A DNA stretch of 64,000 bases from Nocardia harenae NBRC 108248 (GCF_001612885.1 NZ_BDBH01000001.1:1-64000); one strand, 5' to 3'; numbered from the stretch's first letter, positions 40,033 through 49,191 are shown. Notes: generated by a model not told the origin, from the letters alone. Numbers and translations are program-made.

Positions 40033-40509
40033 AGCGCGCTCCGAGCCGCGGCGGAGGAGGTCGGCGCGGCGTGCGCGGCCGCGGTGGAGCCCCTGCGCGA
40101 CGCCACCGACGCGCCCGGCGCGCTCGCCGAGACCGCACGGCTGCTGCTCGCCGCCTGCTCCGACGAGCGCTCCCGCGCGCTGCGCAGACTGGCGGCGGCC
40201 GGGAGCAGCACCTTCCCCGAGCTGCTCGACGAGATCCAGGACGCCACCTCGGCGCGGCTGCGCTCCGCCCTCGCCGACCGGCTGGCCCGGCTCACCCTCG
40301 CCGGACGACTGCGCACGCCGGACCCGGATATCGCCGCCGACCAGCTTCTCGCACTACTCACCGGCGTACTGGAGTACCGCTCCCGGCTCGGTACGCGGGA
40401 GCTGCCCGCGACCGAACTCGACGCCATCGCGGCGGCCGCCGTGCGCACGTTCCTGTCCGCGTACGGCACACCCGGCCGATCGCCGCAGCCATCCGCCGGG
40501 CCCGTGTGA
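40006..40509 (+). pseudogene. TetR-type regulator lacking its DNA-binding domain
   Basis: The frame begins near GTG 40006 with DDQATLFHSALRAAAEEVG, which corresponds to helix 4 of a TetR protein. It continues through a normal C-terminal ligand domain (RALRRLAAAG, LLDEIQDATSARLRSALADR, LLALLTGVLEYRSRLG) to AVRTFLSAYG. The 45-50 residue N-terminal helix-turn-helix is absent. The sequence upstream is the intact divergent Dabb gene and no other frame supplies a helix-turn-helix. It is therefore a 5'-truncated gene, unless it works as a ligand-binding dimer partner. Confidence 0.6.
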
Positions 40510-40544
40510 CAATCGCCGCACACCCCGACGACAGGAGACCAGGC

Positions 40545-41633
40545 ATGCGGCTGGCCGGTACCGAGCTCGGCGATTTCCGCGTCATCGACGCGCACATCCA
40601 CCAGTGGGACCCGCTCGGCACCCCGCGCGACTTCAGCTCGCTGGCCAAGCTCTTCAAGTACCTGCCGGTGCCGATCGACCTCGCGGTCCGGGTGGCGAAG
40701 AAGCGGGACCGCGAGTTCGTCGGCGACCCGACCGCCTACACCAAGCCCTACCTGCCCGCCGACTACCGCGCCGACGCGGGCGAGCTCCCGGTCGCCGGGA
40801 TCGTGCACATCGAGGTGGACTGGCACGCGAGCGCACCGCTCGGCAAGGCGGACGAGACCCGCTGGGTACAGAGCCTGCCCTTCGGCGTCGACACCCCGGC
40901 GCTGGCCGCGCTGATCGCCTCCGCCGACCCCGCCGCCGCGAACTTCACCGCCCTGCTGGATGCGCACGCCTCCGCCTCGCCGGTGCTGCGCGGCATCCGC
41001 ACCATGGTCGCCAACCACCCGGACCCGGACGTCCGCTCCTTCGGCCCGACCCCGGACGCGCTCACCACCCCGGCCTTCCTGGACGGCTTCGCGGCGCTCG
41101 CCGAGCGCGGGCTCAGCTTCGAGGCGTGGGTCTACTCGCACCAGATCCCGCAGGTCACCGCGCTCGCCGAGCGGTACCCGGAGGTGCCGATCGTGCTGAA
41201 CCACCTGGGCACCCCCGCGGGGCTCTTCGGCAGGCTCGGCAGCCGCACCGGCGCGGATGCCAGTACCCGCCGCGACCTGCTGCTGCGCTGGCGCGACGAC
41301 ACCGCGGCGCTCGCCGCGCACCCCGCCGTGGTAGCCAAGGTGAGCGGCCTCGGGATGCCGGTGCTCGGCCACCCGGTGCCGAAGCGCGGCAGCACCACCG
41401 CGGTGGACGCGCTGGTGGACCGGTTCGGGCCGCTGCTCACGCACGCGCACAGCGTCTTCGGCGCGGAGCGGCTGATCTGGGGGTCGAACTTCCCGGTGGA
41501 CAAGCCGATCTCCACCATTCCCGGCAATGCCGAGGCCGTCGCGCTCGTCCTCGCCGAGTCCGGCTGTGATGCCGGACAGCTGCGCGCGGTGTTCGGCGGG
41601 AACGCGCGCCGGGTGTACCGGATCGAGGACTGA
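40545..41633 (+). CDS. Amidohydrolase family protein (TIM barrel)
   Basis: 362 aa. The Amidohydro_2 fold is shown by the metal motif VIDAHIHQWDP (residues 13-23), EAWVYSHQIPQV, IVLNHLGTP near 215, VVAKVSGLGMP near 255, and RLIWGSNFPVDKP with the metal Asp/Asn region near 315. The family includes lactonases and 2-pyrone-4,6-dicarboxylate hydrolases. Substrate is unknown; the nearby monooxygenase makes esters or lactones, so a lactonase role is possible. AGGAGA precedes the ATG. It follows the TetR fragment by 35 nt. Confidence 0.87.
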   Translation: MRLAGTELGDFRVIDAHIHQWDPLGTPRDFSSLAKLFKYLPVPIDLAVRVAKKRDREFVGDPTAYTKPYLPADYRADAGELPVAGIVHIEVDWHASAPLGKADETRWVQSLPFGVDTPALAALIASADPAAANFTALLDAHASASPVLRGIRTMVANHPDPDVRSFGPTPDALTTPAFLDGFAALAERGLSFEAWVYSHQIPQVTALAERYPEVPIVLNHLGTPAGLFGRLGSRTGADASTRRDLLLRWRDDTAALAAHPAVVAKVSGLGMPVLGHPVPKRGSTTAVDALVDRFGPLLTHAHSVFGAERLIWGSNFPVDKPISTIPGNAEAVALVLAESGCDAGQLRAVFGGNARRVYRIED

Positions 41634-41636
41634 CCC

Positions 41637-42269
41637 TCAGGGCACCGGAAGGAAGCGGGCGCCGAGCACGGCGCCGACCCGGTGGATGTGCTCGGCGATC
41701 CGGTCGGCGTCGATATCGATGGTGCCGGTGCGCCAGGCGGTGAGCAGCTCCACGAAGCCGCCGATGCCGATCAGCGTGCTGATCCGGAAGTCGGTCTCGT
41801 CCACGCCGGGGCGCAGGTAGGGGCGGGAGAGCTCGATCATGAGGTCGGTGGCGTCGCCGATCATGCGCTGGCGGCGCTGCTCGAGCACGGCGCTGCCCGC
41901 GTGGTCGGCGAGCAGGATGCGGGCCCGGCTGTGGTCGTCGGCCTGGAAGCGCACCGCGCGCCGCACCGCCTCGCGCAGGATCTCCAGCGGCGGCCGCTCC
42001 GCGGTGACCGCGCTCGCGAGGTCGGCGAAAACCTCCGCGCAGACATCGTCCCAGGCCGCGCCGAGCAGCTCCTCGCGATCGGCGAAGTGCTCGTAGAAAT
42101 AGCGATCGTTCAGCCCGGTGCGGGTACAGACCTGACGCATGGTCACCGCCGCCCAGCCGCTCTCCGCCCACAGCGCGAGCGCCGCATCGATGAGCCGGGC
42201 CCGGCGCTCGGCGCTGCGTTCGGCGGCCGTGCGGCCACCCCAGGTGCGCGCGGGAACAGGTACGGCCAC
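41637..42269 (-). CDS. TetR-family transcriptional regulator
   Basis: 210 aa. The helix-turn-helix (residues about 25-72) includes RRARLIDAALALWAESGWAA, VTMRQVCTRTGLNDRYFYEHF and ADREELLGAAW. The C-terminal ligand domain is typical in length. It is divergent from the SDR-monooxygenase operon with overlapping promoters, so it probably represses that operon. The GTG at 42269 stands 7 nt from TACTTT (42282-42277), suggesting a leaderless mRNA. The frame is open far upstream, but that part lies under the SDR gene. Confidence 0.9.
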   Translation of the reverse strand: MAVPVPARTWGGRTAAERSAERRARLIDAALALWAESGWAAVTMRQVCTRTGLNDRYFYEHFADREELLGAAWDDVCAEVFADLASAVTAERPPLEILREAVRRAVRFQADDHSRARILLADHAGSAVLEQRRQRMIGDATDLMIELSRPYLRPGVDETDFRISTLIGIGGFVELLTAWRTGTIDIDADRIAEHIHRVGAVLGARFLPVP

Positions 42270-42271
42270 GG

Positions 42272-42300
42272 TTGACAAAGTACCACCGGCCGCGTGTGAT
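42272..42300 (+). promoter_or_regulatory. Promoter of the SDR-monooxygenase operon
   Basis: TTGACA (42272-42277, perfect -35), 17 nt, TGTGAT (42295-42300) reads towards the SDR gene at 42372. It overlaps the divergent TetR -10 box, so one bound repressor could block both. Confidence 0.6.
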
Positions 42301-42371
42301 TGGTGGCGGGTGCGGACAATGGGGTCACTCGACACCAGTTGGGCCCCTTCCACGACTTTCGAGGAGTGTGC

Positions 42372-43208
42372 ATGCGGCTCAATCCCTTCGGCGGCCCCCG
42401 GCGGACCGCGAATGCCGACGCGGTGGTCACCGGCGCGGGCAGCGGCATCGGCCGGGCCTTCGCCGTCGAGCTCGGCAGGCGCGGCGGGCGGGTGCTCGTC
42501 GCCGATATCGACGAGACCCGCGCGGCCGAGACGGTCGAGCTGGTCGCCCGGGCGGGCGGCAAGGCCATCGAGACCCGGTGCGACGTGCGCTCGGCCGACG
42601 AGGTGGCGCTGCTGGCCGGAATCGCCGAGGAGTACTTCGGCGCCGACCCGACGCTGGTGATCAACAATGCCGGGATCGGCCAGGGCGGGCCGCTGGTCGG
42701 CGAGGTGACCCTGGACGACTGGAAGCGCACCCTGGACGTGAACCTCTGGGGCGTGATCTACGGCTGCCACGTCTTCGCGCCGCGGCTGCGTGCGGCGGGG
42801 CGCGGCGCGATCGTCAATGTCGCCTCGGCGGCGGCCTTCGGCACGGCGCCACGGATGTCGGCGTACAACGTCAGCAAGGCGGGGGTGCTCGCGCTCTCCG
42901 AGACGCTGGCGGCCGAGCTCTCCGGCACCGGAGTGAGCGTCACGGTGCTCTGCCCGACGGCGGTCAAGACCAATATCCTCACGCCGGAGGCGCCGCTGGA
43001 CGGCTTCGCCGCGAAGGTCGGCGGCCCGCTGCTGCGCTGGACCGGGCGGCCGCCGGAGGCCATCGCCAAAACCACGCTCGACGCCGTCGACGGCGGTGAG
43101 CTGTACGTGGTGCCGCAGGTCGAGGCGAAGCTGGCCTGGTCGACCAAGCGGCTCGTGCCCACCGCCTACACCCGCGCCGCCGGGCTGATGGAACGGCTGG
43201 TCCGGTGA
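42372..43208 (+). CDS. Short-chain dehydrogenase/reductase
   Basis: 278 aa classical SDR with the NAD(P) loop VVTGAGSGIGRAFA (residues 16-29), INNAGIG, and the catalytic Ser-Tyr-Lys set in NVASAAAFG and SAYNVSKAGVLAL. It starts at MRLNPFGGPRR behind GAGGAG. Its stop overlaps the next GTG start, so it is co-translated with the flavin monooxygenase. It likely interconverts an alcohol and the ketone used by that enzyme; the substrate is unknown. Confidence 0.93.
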   Translation: MRLNPFGGPRRTANADAVVTGAGSGIGRAFAVELGRRGGRVLVADIDETRAAETVELVARAGGKAIETRCDVRSADEVALLAGIAEEYFGADPTLVINNAGIGQGGPLVGEVTLDDWKRTLDVNLWGVIYGCHVFAPRLRAAGRGAIVNVASAAAFGTAPRMSAYNVSKAGVLALSETLAAELSGTGVSVTVLCPTAVKTNILTPEAPLDGFAAKVGGPLLRWTGRPPEAIAKTTLDAVDGGELYVVPQVEAKLAWSTKRLVPTAYTRAAGLMERLVR

Positions 43209-44689
43209 GCGCCGCCGACTGCGAGATCATCGTGGTCGGCGCCGGCTTCTCCGGCATCGGCGCGGGAATCCAGCTGCGCCGGGCCGGGTTCGACGACTTC
43301 CTGATCGTCGACGAGGCGGACGGGGTCGGCGGCACCTGGCACTGGAACACCTACCCCGGTGTCGCGGTGGACATTCCGTCCTTCAGCTACCAATTCTCCT
43401 TCGAGCAGCGCGACGAGTGGTCGCGGGTCTACGCGCCGGGCCGGGAGCTCGAGGCGTACGCCGAATCCTGCGTGGACAAGTACGAGCTGCGCGGGCACCT
43501 GCGCTTCGGCACCACCATCGAGCGGGCCGAGTTCGACGAGGCCGCGCACCGCTGGCGGCTGCGCACCGGCGACGGCGCCGAGCTCACCGCGCGCTTCCTC
43601 GTCGGCGCAACCGGCGCGCTGAGCAGGCCGAAGCCGCCGGAGATCCCCGGCATCGCGGAGTTCGCCGGGATCACCATGCACACCGCGCGCTGGGACCACG
43701 GGCAGCAACTGCGCGGCAAGCGGGTGGCGATCATCGGCACCGGCGCCTCGGCGGTGCAGATCATCCCGGCCATCGCGCCGGAGGTCGAGCGGCTCACCGT
43801 CTTCCAGCGCACCCCGATCTGGTGCCTGCCCCGGCCGGACGCGCCGCTGCCCGGCCCGCTCCGGCTGGCCCTGAAACTGCCCGGCGGCAAACTGCTCACC
43901 CGGCTGGCCAGCCAGACCTACGTGGAGCTCACCTTCCCGGTGGCCGCGCACTACTACGCCACCCTGCCCACCGCGGCGGCCGCCGAGCGGATCGGCCACG
44001 CGCACCTGCGCCGCTCGGTGCGCGATCCGGCGCTGCGCGAAAAGCTCACGCCGCGCTACGCGCTCGGGTGCAAGCGGCCGAGCTTCTCCAACGACTACCT
44101 GAGCACCTTCAACCGCGCGAACGTCGCGCTGGAGACCGATCCGATCGCCGCCGTCACGGCGACCGGGGTGCGCACGGTGTCCGGGGTGGAGCACGAAGTC
44201 GACGCGCTCATCCTGGCCACCGGGTTCCGGGTGATGGAGTCCGGCAGCATGCCGACCTTCGACCTGCGCGGGGTCGGCGGGCGCGATCTGGAGCAGTGGT
44301 GGGACGAGAACCGGCTGCAGGCGTACGAGGGGGTCAGCATTCCCGGCTTCCCCAATTTCTTCTGCGTGATCGGGCCGTACGGCTACAACGGCGCCTCGTA
44401 CTTCACCCTCATCGAGAACCAGACGAAGCACATCCTGCGCTGCCTCGAACACGCCCGCTCGCGCGGCGCGACCCGGGTGGAGATCAGCGAGGCGGCCAAC
44501 GACCGGTACTTCCGGGAGATGCTCTCGCGCCGGGGCGGTCAGGTGTTCTGGCAGGACAGCTGCGCGAACGCGAACAGCTACTACTTCGACAAGCACGGCG
44601 ACGTGCCGCTGCGGCCGTCGACGACGCTGGAGGCGGCGTGGCGGGCCGGGCACTTCGATCTCGGCGACTACCGGTTCTCCGCCGCCTGA
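43205..44689 (+). CDS. Flavin monooxygenase, Baeyer-Villiger type
   Basis: 494 aa, Class B flavoprotein monooxygenase. It has the FAD loop IIVVGAGFSGIGAGIQL, the second Rossmann loop VAIIGTGASAVQI for NADPH, and between them the fingerprint FAGITMHTARWD, which fits FxGxxxHxxxW(P/D) of Baeyer-Villiger enzymes. The VGGTWHWNTYPG and FNRANV segments are also typical. It inserts oxygen next to a ketone, giving an ester or lactone. The GTG overlaps the SDR stop. Homologs in mycolata act on long-chain or cyclic ketones and on prodrugs such as ethionamide. Confidence 0.93.
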   Translation: MSAADCEIIVVGAGFSGIGAGIQLRRAGFDDFLIVDEADGVGGTWHWNTYPGVAVDIPSFSYQFSFEQRDEWSRVYAPGRELEAYAESCVDKYELRGHLRFGTTIERAEFDEAAHRWRLRTGDGAELTARFLVGATGALSRPKPPEIPGIAEFAGITMHTARWDHGQQLRGKRVAIIGTGASAVQIIPAIAPEVERLTVFQRTPIWCLPRPDAPLPGPLRLALKLPGGKLLTRLASQTYVELTFPVAAHYYATLPTAAAAERIGHAHLRRSVRDPALREKLTPRYALGCKRPSFSNDYLSTFNRANVALETDPIAAVTATGVRTVSGVEHEVDALILATGFRVMESGSMPTFDLRGVGGRDLEQWWDENRLQAYEGVSIPGFPNFFCVIGPYGYNGASYFTLIENQTKHILRCLEHARSRGATRVEISEAANDRYFREMLSRRGGQVFWQDSCANANSYYFDKHGDVPLRPSTTLEAAWRAGHFDLGDYRFSAA

Positions 44690-44857
44690 GGCGGGTGTAG
44701 GGCAGTGGGCGGGCAGCGCCGCTACCTTCCGGCTGACGGTTAGCCGGATCACACTGGAGAACGGCACCCGACGCCGGGACGTTCCGGCCCCCACTCGACA
44801 CCCGATGGCCCCGCCCACGAGCCCCGGTGTGTCTTCGGCCCCGGCGCCGGGTGTTCA

Positions 44858-45586
44858 TCACTCCTCCAGCGCGCGGTACAGCGCGGCCAGATCCTTCCAG
44901 CCCGCGGTGGCTATCGCCTCGTCCGGGGCGGTGCTGCGCAGGGCCTGGCGGAGCAGGACCGGGTCCAGGTCGTCCACGGCCGGGCGCGGGGCCGGGCGCG
45001 GCAGCGCGGGGAGGTGCAGATTCTCGCCGTAGGGGTCGGCCGGGTCGGTGCTGTCGCGTTCCCGTTCGACCGCGCCGATCAGGGCGTCCGGGTCGACGCC
45101 GCGCACGGTGAGCAGGTCGCGCGGGTGCTCGTCGATCCGGTCGGCGAAGACCTGGCAGACGGCGGCGACGTGCCTGCACGGGCGGGCGGAATCCGGGCAG
45201 GTGCAGTCGAAGTCGAGGTCGGCGGCGGTGTCCGGGAGCAGGAGCGGCTCCAGGCGCGCGGGCGGGAGTCCGGCGACCACCTCGGCGAGCGTGCCTGGGG
45301 TCGCGCGGATCTCCTCGACCAGCAGCTCCAGCTCCTCCGGGCGCATGCGCCGCACCACGAGCGCCGCGGTGAACGGCCGCGGCTGGCTGCCCTGCACCTC
45401 GCCGACCACCACCCCCGGCTCGGCCCGCCAGCTCAGCACCTGTCCCGCCCGCACCACCGCCCGCCCCCGCGCCAGCCGCCCGTGCTCCCCGACCCGGTCG
45501 ATCCCGGCCAGCAGGGCCCGCCCCCACCGCGGAGCGGATCGCGCCGCGCCTGCCCGGCGGGCACCGTCCCGCCCGGCGGGGCTCAC
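44858..45586 (-). CDS. SWIM zinc-finger protein paired with the SNF2 helicase
   Basis: 242 aa. The SWIM motif CxCxnCxH is present as DCTCPDSARPCRHVAAV near residue 135. The N-terminal part (WGRALLAGIDRVGEHGRLARG) is the usual SWIM-protein opening, and the C-terminus is Pro- and Leu-rich. The gene starts with GTG overlapping the helicase stop (GTGA), so both are made together. In M. tuberculosis Rv2101/Rv2102 form the same pair. The finger probably binds nucleic acid or protein; the biological role is unknown. Confidence 0.88.
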   Translation of the reverse strand: MSPAGRDGARRAGAARSAPRWGRALLAGIDRVGEHGRLARGRAVVRAGQVLSWRAEPGVVVGEVQGSQPRPFTAALVVRRMRPEELELLVEEIRATPGTLAEVVAGLPPARLEPLLLPDTAADLDFDCTCPDSARPCRHVAAVCQVFADRIDEHPRDLLTVRGVDPDALIGAVERERDSTDPADPYGENLHLPALPRPAPRPAVDDLDPVLLRQALRSTAPDEAIATAGWKDLAALYRALEE

Positions 45587-48342
45587 TCCCCCACCGCCTC
45601 GGCGCCGAGCGCGAAGAGATCGCGGAGCTCGTCGGTGCCGAGCTCGGTGACCCAGTTCTCGCCGACCCCGACGGTGAGATCCGCGAGTTTGCGCTTGTGC
45701 GCGATCATCTCGTCGATCCGCTCCTCCAGCGTGTCGACGCAGACCAGCTTGCGCACCTGGACCGCGCGGCGCTGCCCGATCCGGTAGGCCCGGTCGGTGG
45801 CCTGGTTCTCCACCGCCGGATTCCACCAGCGGTCCAGGTGCACCACGTGATTGGCGGCGGTGAGGGTGAGCCCGGTGCCGCCCGCGGCCAGCGAGAGCAC
45901 CATGAGCGGCGGCCCGTCCGCGCTCTGGAACCGCTCGACCATGGCGTCCCGCGCCCCGCGCGCCACCCCGCCGTGCAGGAAGGGAACCGCGGTGCCGAAC
46001 CGCTCGGTGAGGAACGGCACCACCAGCTCGCCGAATTCGCGGAACCGGGTGAAGAGCAGCGCCTTCTCGCCGTCGCCGAGCACACCGTCGACGATGTCCT
46101 CCAGCAGCGCCAGCTTCCCGGAGCGGTGCCGCCCCCGGCGCAGCACCGGCGAGCCGTCGCCGAGGAAGTGCGCGGGGTGGTTGCACACCTGGGCCAGCCG
46201 GGTGAGCGCGGCCAGCACCGCGCCGCGGCGCGCCATGCCTTCGGCGGAGCGCAGTTTCTCCACCATGTCGTCGAGTACCGCCTGGTAGAGCGCGGCCTGC
46301 TCGGCGGTGAGGTTGGCGCGCACCGTCATCTCCAGCTTCTCCGGGAGGTCGTCGATGACGGCCGGGTCGGTCTTCACCCGGCGCAGCACGAAGGGGCCGG
46401 TGATGGCGCGCAGCCGGGTGACCGCGTTCTGATCGGCCTCCCGCTCGATCGGCACCGCGAACCGGGCACGGAACGCCTGGGCGCTGCCGAGCAGCCCGGG
46501 GACCACGACATCGAGCAGCGCCCGCAGCTCCTCCAGCCGGTTCTCCATGGGGGTGCCGGTGAGCGCGAGCCGGTGCCGGGCCCGCACCGCGCGGGCCGCC
46601 CGCGCCTGCCTGGTCGCGGCGTTCTTCACGTGCTGCGCCTCGTCCAGAACCAGCCGCTCCCAGCGGCATTCGGCGAGGTCGGCGACGTCGCGGGCGAGCA
46701 GGGCGTAGGTGGTGATCACCAGGTCCGCCTCGGCCGCGGCGGCCGCGAGCGCGGCGCCGGAGAGCCGCCCGGCCCCGTGGTGCACCAGCACCCGCAGCCC
46801 GGGCGCGAACCGCGCGGTCTCGCGCTGCCAGTTGCCGACCACCGACATGGGGCAGACCAGCAGCGTCGGCGCGGCGGCGCGCTCGTGCAGCAGCAGCGCC
46901 AGCACCTGGATGGTCTTGCCGAGGCCCATGTCGTCGGCGAGGATCGCGCCGAGACCGAGCCTGCTCATGGTGGCCAGCCAGGCCAGCCCGCGGCGCTGGT
47001 AGGGGCGCAGGGTGGCGCCGAAGCCGGGTGGGTCGGGCACCTCGGCGCTCTCGGTGTGGCGGTCGAAGAGCTCGGCGGCCCAGCCGGTGGCGGTGACCTC
47101 GGTGATCGGCACGCCGTCGACCCGCTCGCGGGCGAGCTCGGCGAAGAGCGCGGCCAGCGTCGCCTCGTCGCCCCGGTGCGCGGCCACGTAGCGCGCGGCC
47201 GCGCTCAGCGCCGTGCGGTCGGCCTGCACCCACTCGCCGCGCAGCCGCACCAGGTCCGATTCGGCGGTGATGAGCCTGCGCATCTCGGCCTCGGTGAGCT
47301 CGGTGTCGCCGAGCGCGAGCTCCCAGCGGTAGGAGAGGATGCCGGGCAGCCCGACGGCGCTCTCCGCGGCGGGCGGGCTGGTCACCCGGAGTTTGAGGGT
47401 GGGCGCGGTGACGGTCCAGGGTCGGGGCAGCAGCAGCCGGATGCCCGCCGCGTGCAGCGCGGCGGCGCCGTGCTCGACCAGGTCGGCCACCACCTCGGTG
47501 GGGAGCAGCAGGTCGAGGGTGGTGTCGTCGCCGGGCAGGTCGCGCAGCCGGGGGTAGGCGGCCCTCGCCTGCTCCAGCTTCGCCATCCCGGTGCGCAGCC
47601 GGACCGGGTCACCGTGCAGGGCAACGGGTTCCGGCGCCTCGTCGGCGCGGACGCAGACCTCGAGGCGCCAGAGGGTGAATTCGCCGCCGTCGCCGTCGGG
47701 CTCGCCGAGCCGGAGGACCAGCTCGTACTCCTCGGCCTCCAGGCCGGCGCGCCAGCGCTCCAGCACCTCGGCCGGGCGGTAGCCGCCCGGCTCCACCGGT
47801 TCGTCGTCGTACAGCCCGGCGACCAGCGGGTGCTGCGAGCGCGCGGCGTGGCCGAGCAGGGAACGGGCGATAGGGTCGGTGAGCTCGGCGAGCAGATCCT
47901 CCAGGACCGCCGCCGGTCTGCCGGGCACCCGCAGGGCAGCGGGCATGAGGGCGGCGAGCTCGGCGCTCCAGGCGCGCTGGCGGGCGCCGCCGACGAGTTC
48001 CCAGCGGGCCCACCACTGCCCGTCGGCGCGGCGCAGCTGCGGCACCACCCGGCCCGCGCGCACCCAGCGCTCGATGCCGTGCGCCACGTGCGCGAGGAAG
48101 CGCAGGTCGCCCGCGGCGCTCTCCGGCGGCAGCCGCTGCCGCAGCACCTCGGCGGCGGCCGCGGGGGCGAGGGCGTGCGCGGGGACCTCGGCGACGGCGC
48201 CGGTCGGCTGCAGTGCCTCGGCGCGGTGCCGGAAGCGGGCGCGAGCCAGGAGCCCGCCGAGCGGTTCCGGCGGCTCCGCCCCCCGGCGCTCGTCACGCCA
48301 CAGCAGCAGGCCGGCGCCGGGCGACCACAGAGCGTGCAGCAT
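45583..48342 (-). CDS. SNF2/RapA-type DEAD/DEAH-box helicase (HelZ-like)
   Basis: About 919 aa from MLHALWSPGAGLLLW; an ATG 28 codons earlier (48426) would give 947 aa. The N-terminal 450 residues hold the bacterial SNF2-associated domain. The motor follows: motif I ADDMGLGKTIQ, Ia LLVCPMSVVGNW, II LVLDEAQHVKN, III ALTGTPMENRLEEL, V LSLAAGGTGLTLT, VI RAYRIGQRRAVQV. It is a double-strand DNA translocase rather than a classical unwinding helicase. It is encoded with a SWIM finger protein. Related pairs occur near defence genes in some genomes. Confidence 0.92.
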   Translation of the reverse strand: MLHALWSPGAGLLLWRDERRGAEPPEPLGGLLARARFRHRAEALQPTGAVAEVPAHALAPAAAAEVLRQRLPPESAAGDLRFLAHVAHGIERWVRAGRVVPQLRRADGQWWARWELVGGARQRAWSAELAALMPAALRVPGRPAAVLEDLLAELTDPIARSLLGHAARSQHPLVAGLYDDEPVEPGGYRPAEVLERWRAGLEAEEYELVLRLGEPDGDGGEFTLWRLEVCVRADEAPEPVALHGDPVRLRTGMAKLEQARAAYPRLRDLPGDDTTLDLLLPTEVVADLVEHGAAALHAAGIRLLLPRPWTVTAPTLKLRVTSPPAAESAVGLPGILSYRWELALGDTELTEAEMRRLITAESDLVRLRGEWVQADRTALSAAARYVAAHRGDEATLAALFAELARERVDGVPITEVTATGWAAELFDRHTESAEVPDPPGFGATLRPYQRRGLAWLATMSRLGLGAILADDMGLGKTIQVLALLLHERAAAPTLLVCPMSVVGNWQRETARFAPGLRVLVHHGAGRLSGAALAAAAAEADLVITTYALLARDVADLAECRWERLVLDEAQHVKNAATRQARAARAVRARHRLALTGTPMENRLEELRALLDVVVPGLLGSAQAFRARFAVPIEREADQNAVTRLRAITGPFVLRRVKTDPAVIDDLPEKLEMTVRANLTAEQAALYQAVLDDMVEKLRSAEGMARRGAVLAALTRLAQVCNHPAHFLGDGSPVLRRGRHRSGKLALLEDIVDGVLGDGEKALLFTRFREFGELVVPFLTERFGTAVPFLHGGVARGARDAMVERFQSADGPPLMVLSLAAGGTGLTLTAANHVVHLDRWWNPAVENQATDRAYRIGQRRAVQVRKLVCVDTLEERIDEMIAHKRKLADLTVGVGENWVTELGTDELRDLFALGAEAVGE

Positions 48343-48485
48343 CAGCCCATCCAAGCACCAGGCTCCGACAACCCGGCTCGTGCCCGGTGCCAGGGGCGGC
48401 GCTCGTTGGGGAGCGAATCGCGCCATCCCCAGCCCGGCACCGGCCGGGCAGGCGCCTGTCGGTGCCGCACGGTACAGGTGGGCTC

Positions 48486-49190
48486 ATGCCAGCGCCGATG
48501 CTCCGCTCGCTAGTCGCCCTCACCGCCGTCTGCACCGTGCTCACCGGCTGTGCCGCCTTCGGCCCGGCCGACGCGCCCGCACCGGGCAGCCCGACCCGGG
48601 CCGAGCTCGAGCAGCTGCTCGGGCGGGTGCGGGTGGTGCCGGACCGCCCGCACCCCGGCGGCTACCAGCGCGGCTGCAAGGACGGACAGGCCTGCGTCTT
48701 CGGGGAGTCGTGGACCGATGCCAGCGACGCTCCCGGCGGCCGCGACGGCTGCGACACTCGCAACAATGTCCTCGCGGCCCAGCTCACCGCCGTGCGGTTC
48801 CGCCCGGGGACGCGGAATTGCGTGGTCGTCGCGGGCTCCCTGGACGACCCCTACACCGGCACCCACATCACCTTCGACAAGGCCGACGCGCGGGCCGTAC
48901 AGATCGACCACGTCTTCCCGCTGGCCGCCGCCTGGGATCTCGGCGCCGCCACCTGGCCGCAACCGCTCCGGGTGCGCTTCGCCAACGACGTCACCGTGAA
49001 CCTGGTCGCCACCGCGGGCGCCGCCAACCAGGCCAAGAGCGACGGCACGCCGGGCGAATGGCTACCACCGGCGACCTCGGGCCACTGCTTCTACGCGGGC
49101 AAGTACCTGGCCGTCGCCACCGACTACGACCTCCCGCTCACCGCCGCCGACAGCGCCGCGCTGCGCGACATCGCCGAGAAGTGCCCGTAG
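48486..49190 (+). CDS. Lipoprotein with HNH (DUF1524-type) nuclease domain
   Basis: 234 aa. A lipoprotein signal peptide with lipobox LTGC (Cys near residue 22) leads to an outside domain. That domain has the beta-beta-alpha-metal nuclease signature: QIDHVFPLAAAWDLGAATW, then FANDVTVNLVATAGAANQAK and DGTPGEWLPP, i.e. the DHV, N...N..K and W.P pattern of DUF1524/GmrSD-type proteins. Four Cys before it and one near the C-terminus may form disulfides. Secreted homologs are widespread in actinobacteria; roles in DNA scavenging or competition are inferred. AGGTGGG precedes the ATG. Confidence 0.87.
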   Translation: MPAPMLRSLVALTAVCTVLTGCAAFGPADAPAPGSPTRAELEQLLGRVRVVPDRPHPGGYQRGCKDGQACVFGESWTDASDAPGGRDGCDTRNNVLAAQLTAVRFRPGTRNCVVVAGSLDDPYTGTHITFDKADARAVQIDHVFPLAAAWDLGAATWPQPLRVRFANDVTVNLVATAGAANQAKSDGTPGEWLPPATSGHCFYAGKYLAVATDYDLPLTAADSAALRDIAEKCP

Positions 49191-49191
49191 C

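Noticed and set aside
44690..44857. Terminator between the monooxygenase and SWIM genes
   Set aside because: Only short, imperfect GC-rich pairings are present; no stem as convincing as at the other convergent junctions.
45697..48513. 938-codon plus-strand frame opposite the SNF2 gene
   Set aside because: Antisense to all helicase motifs; implausible composition.
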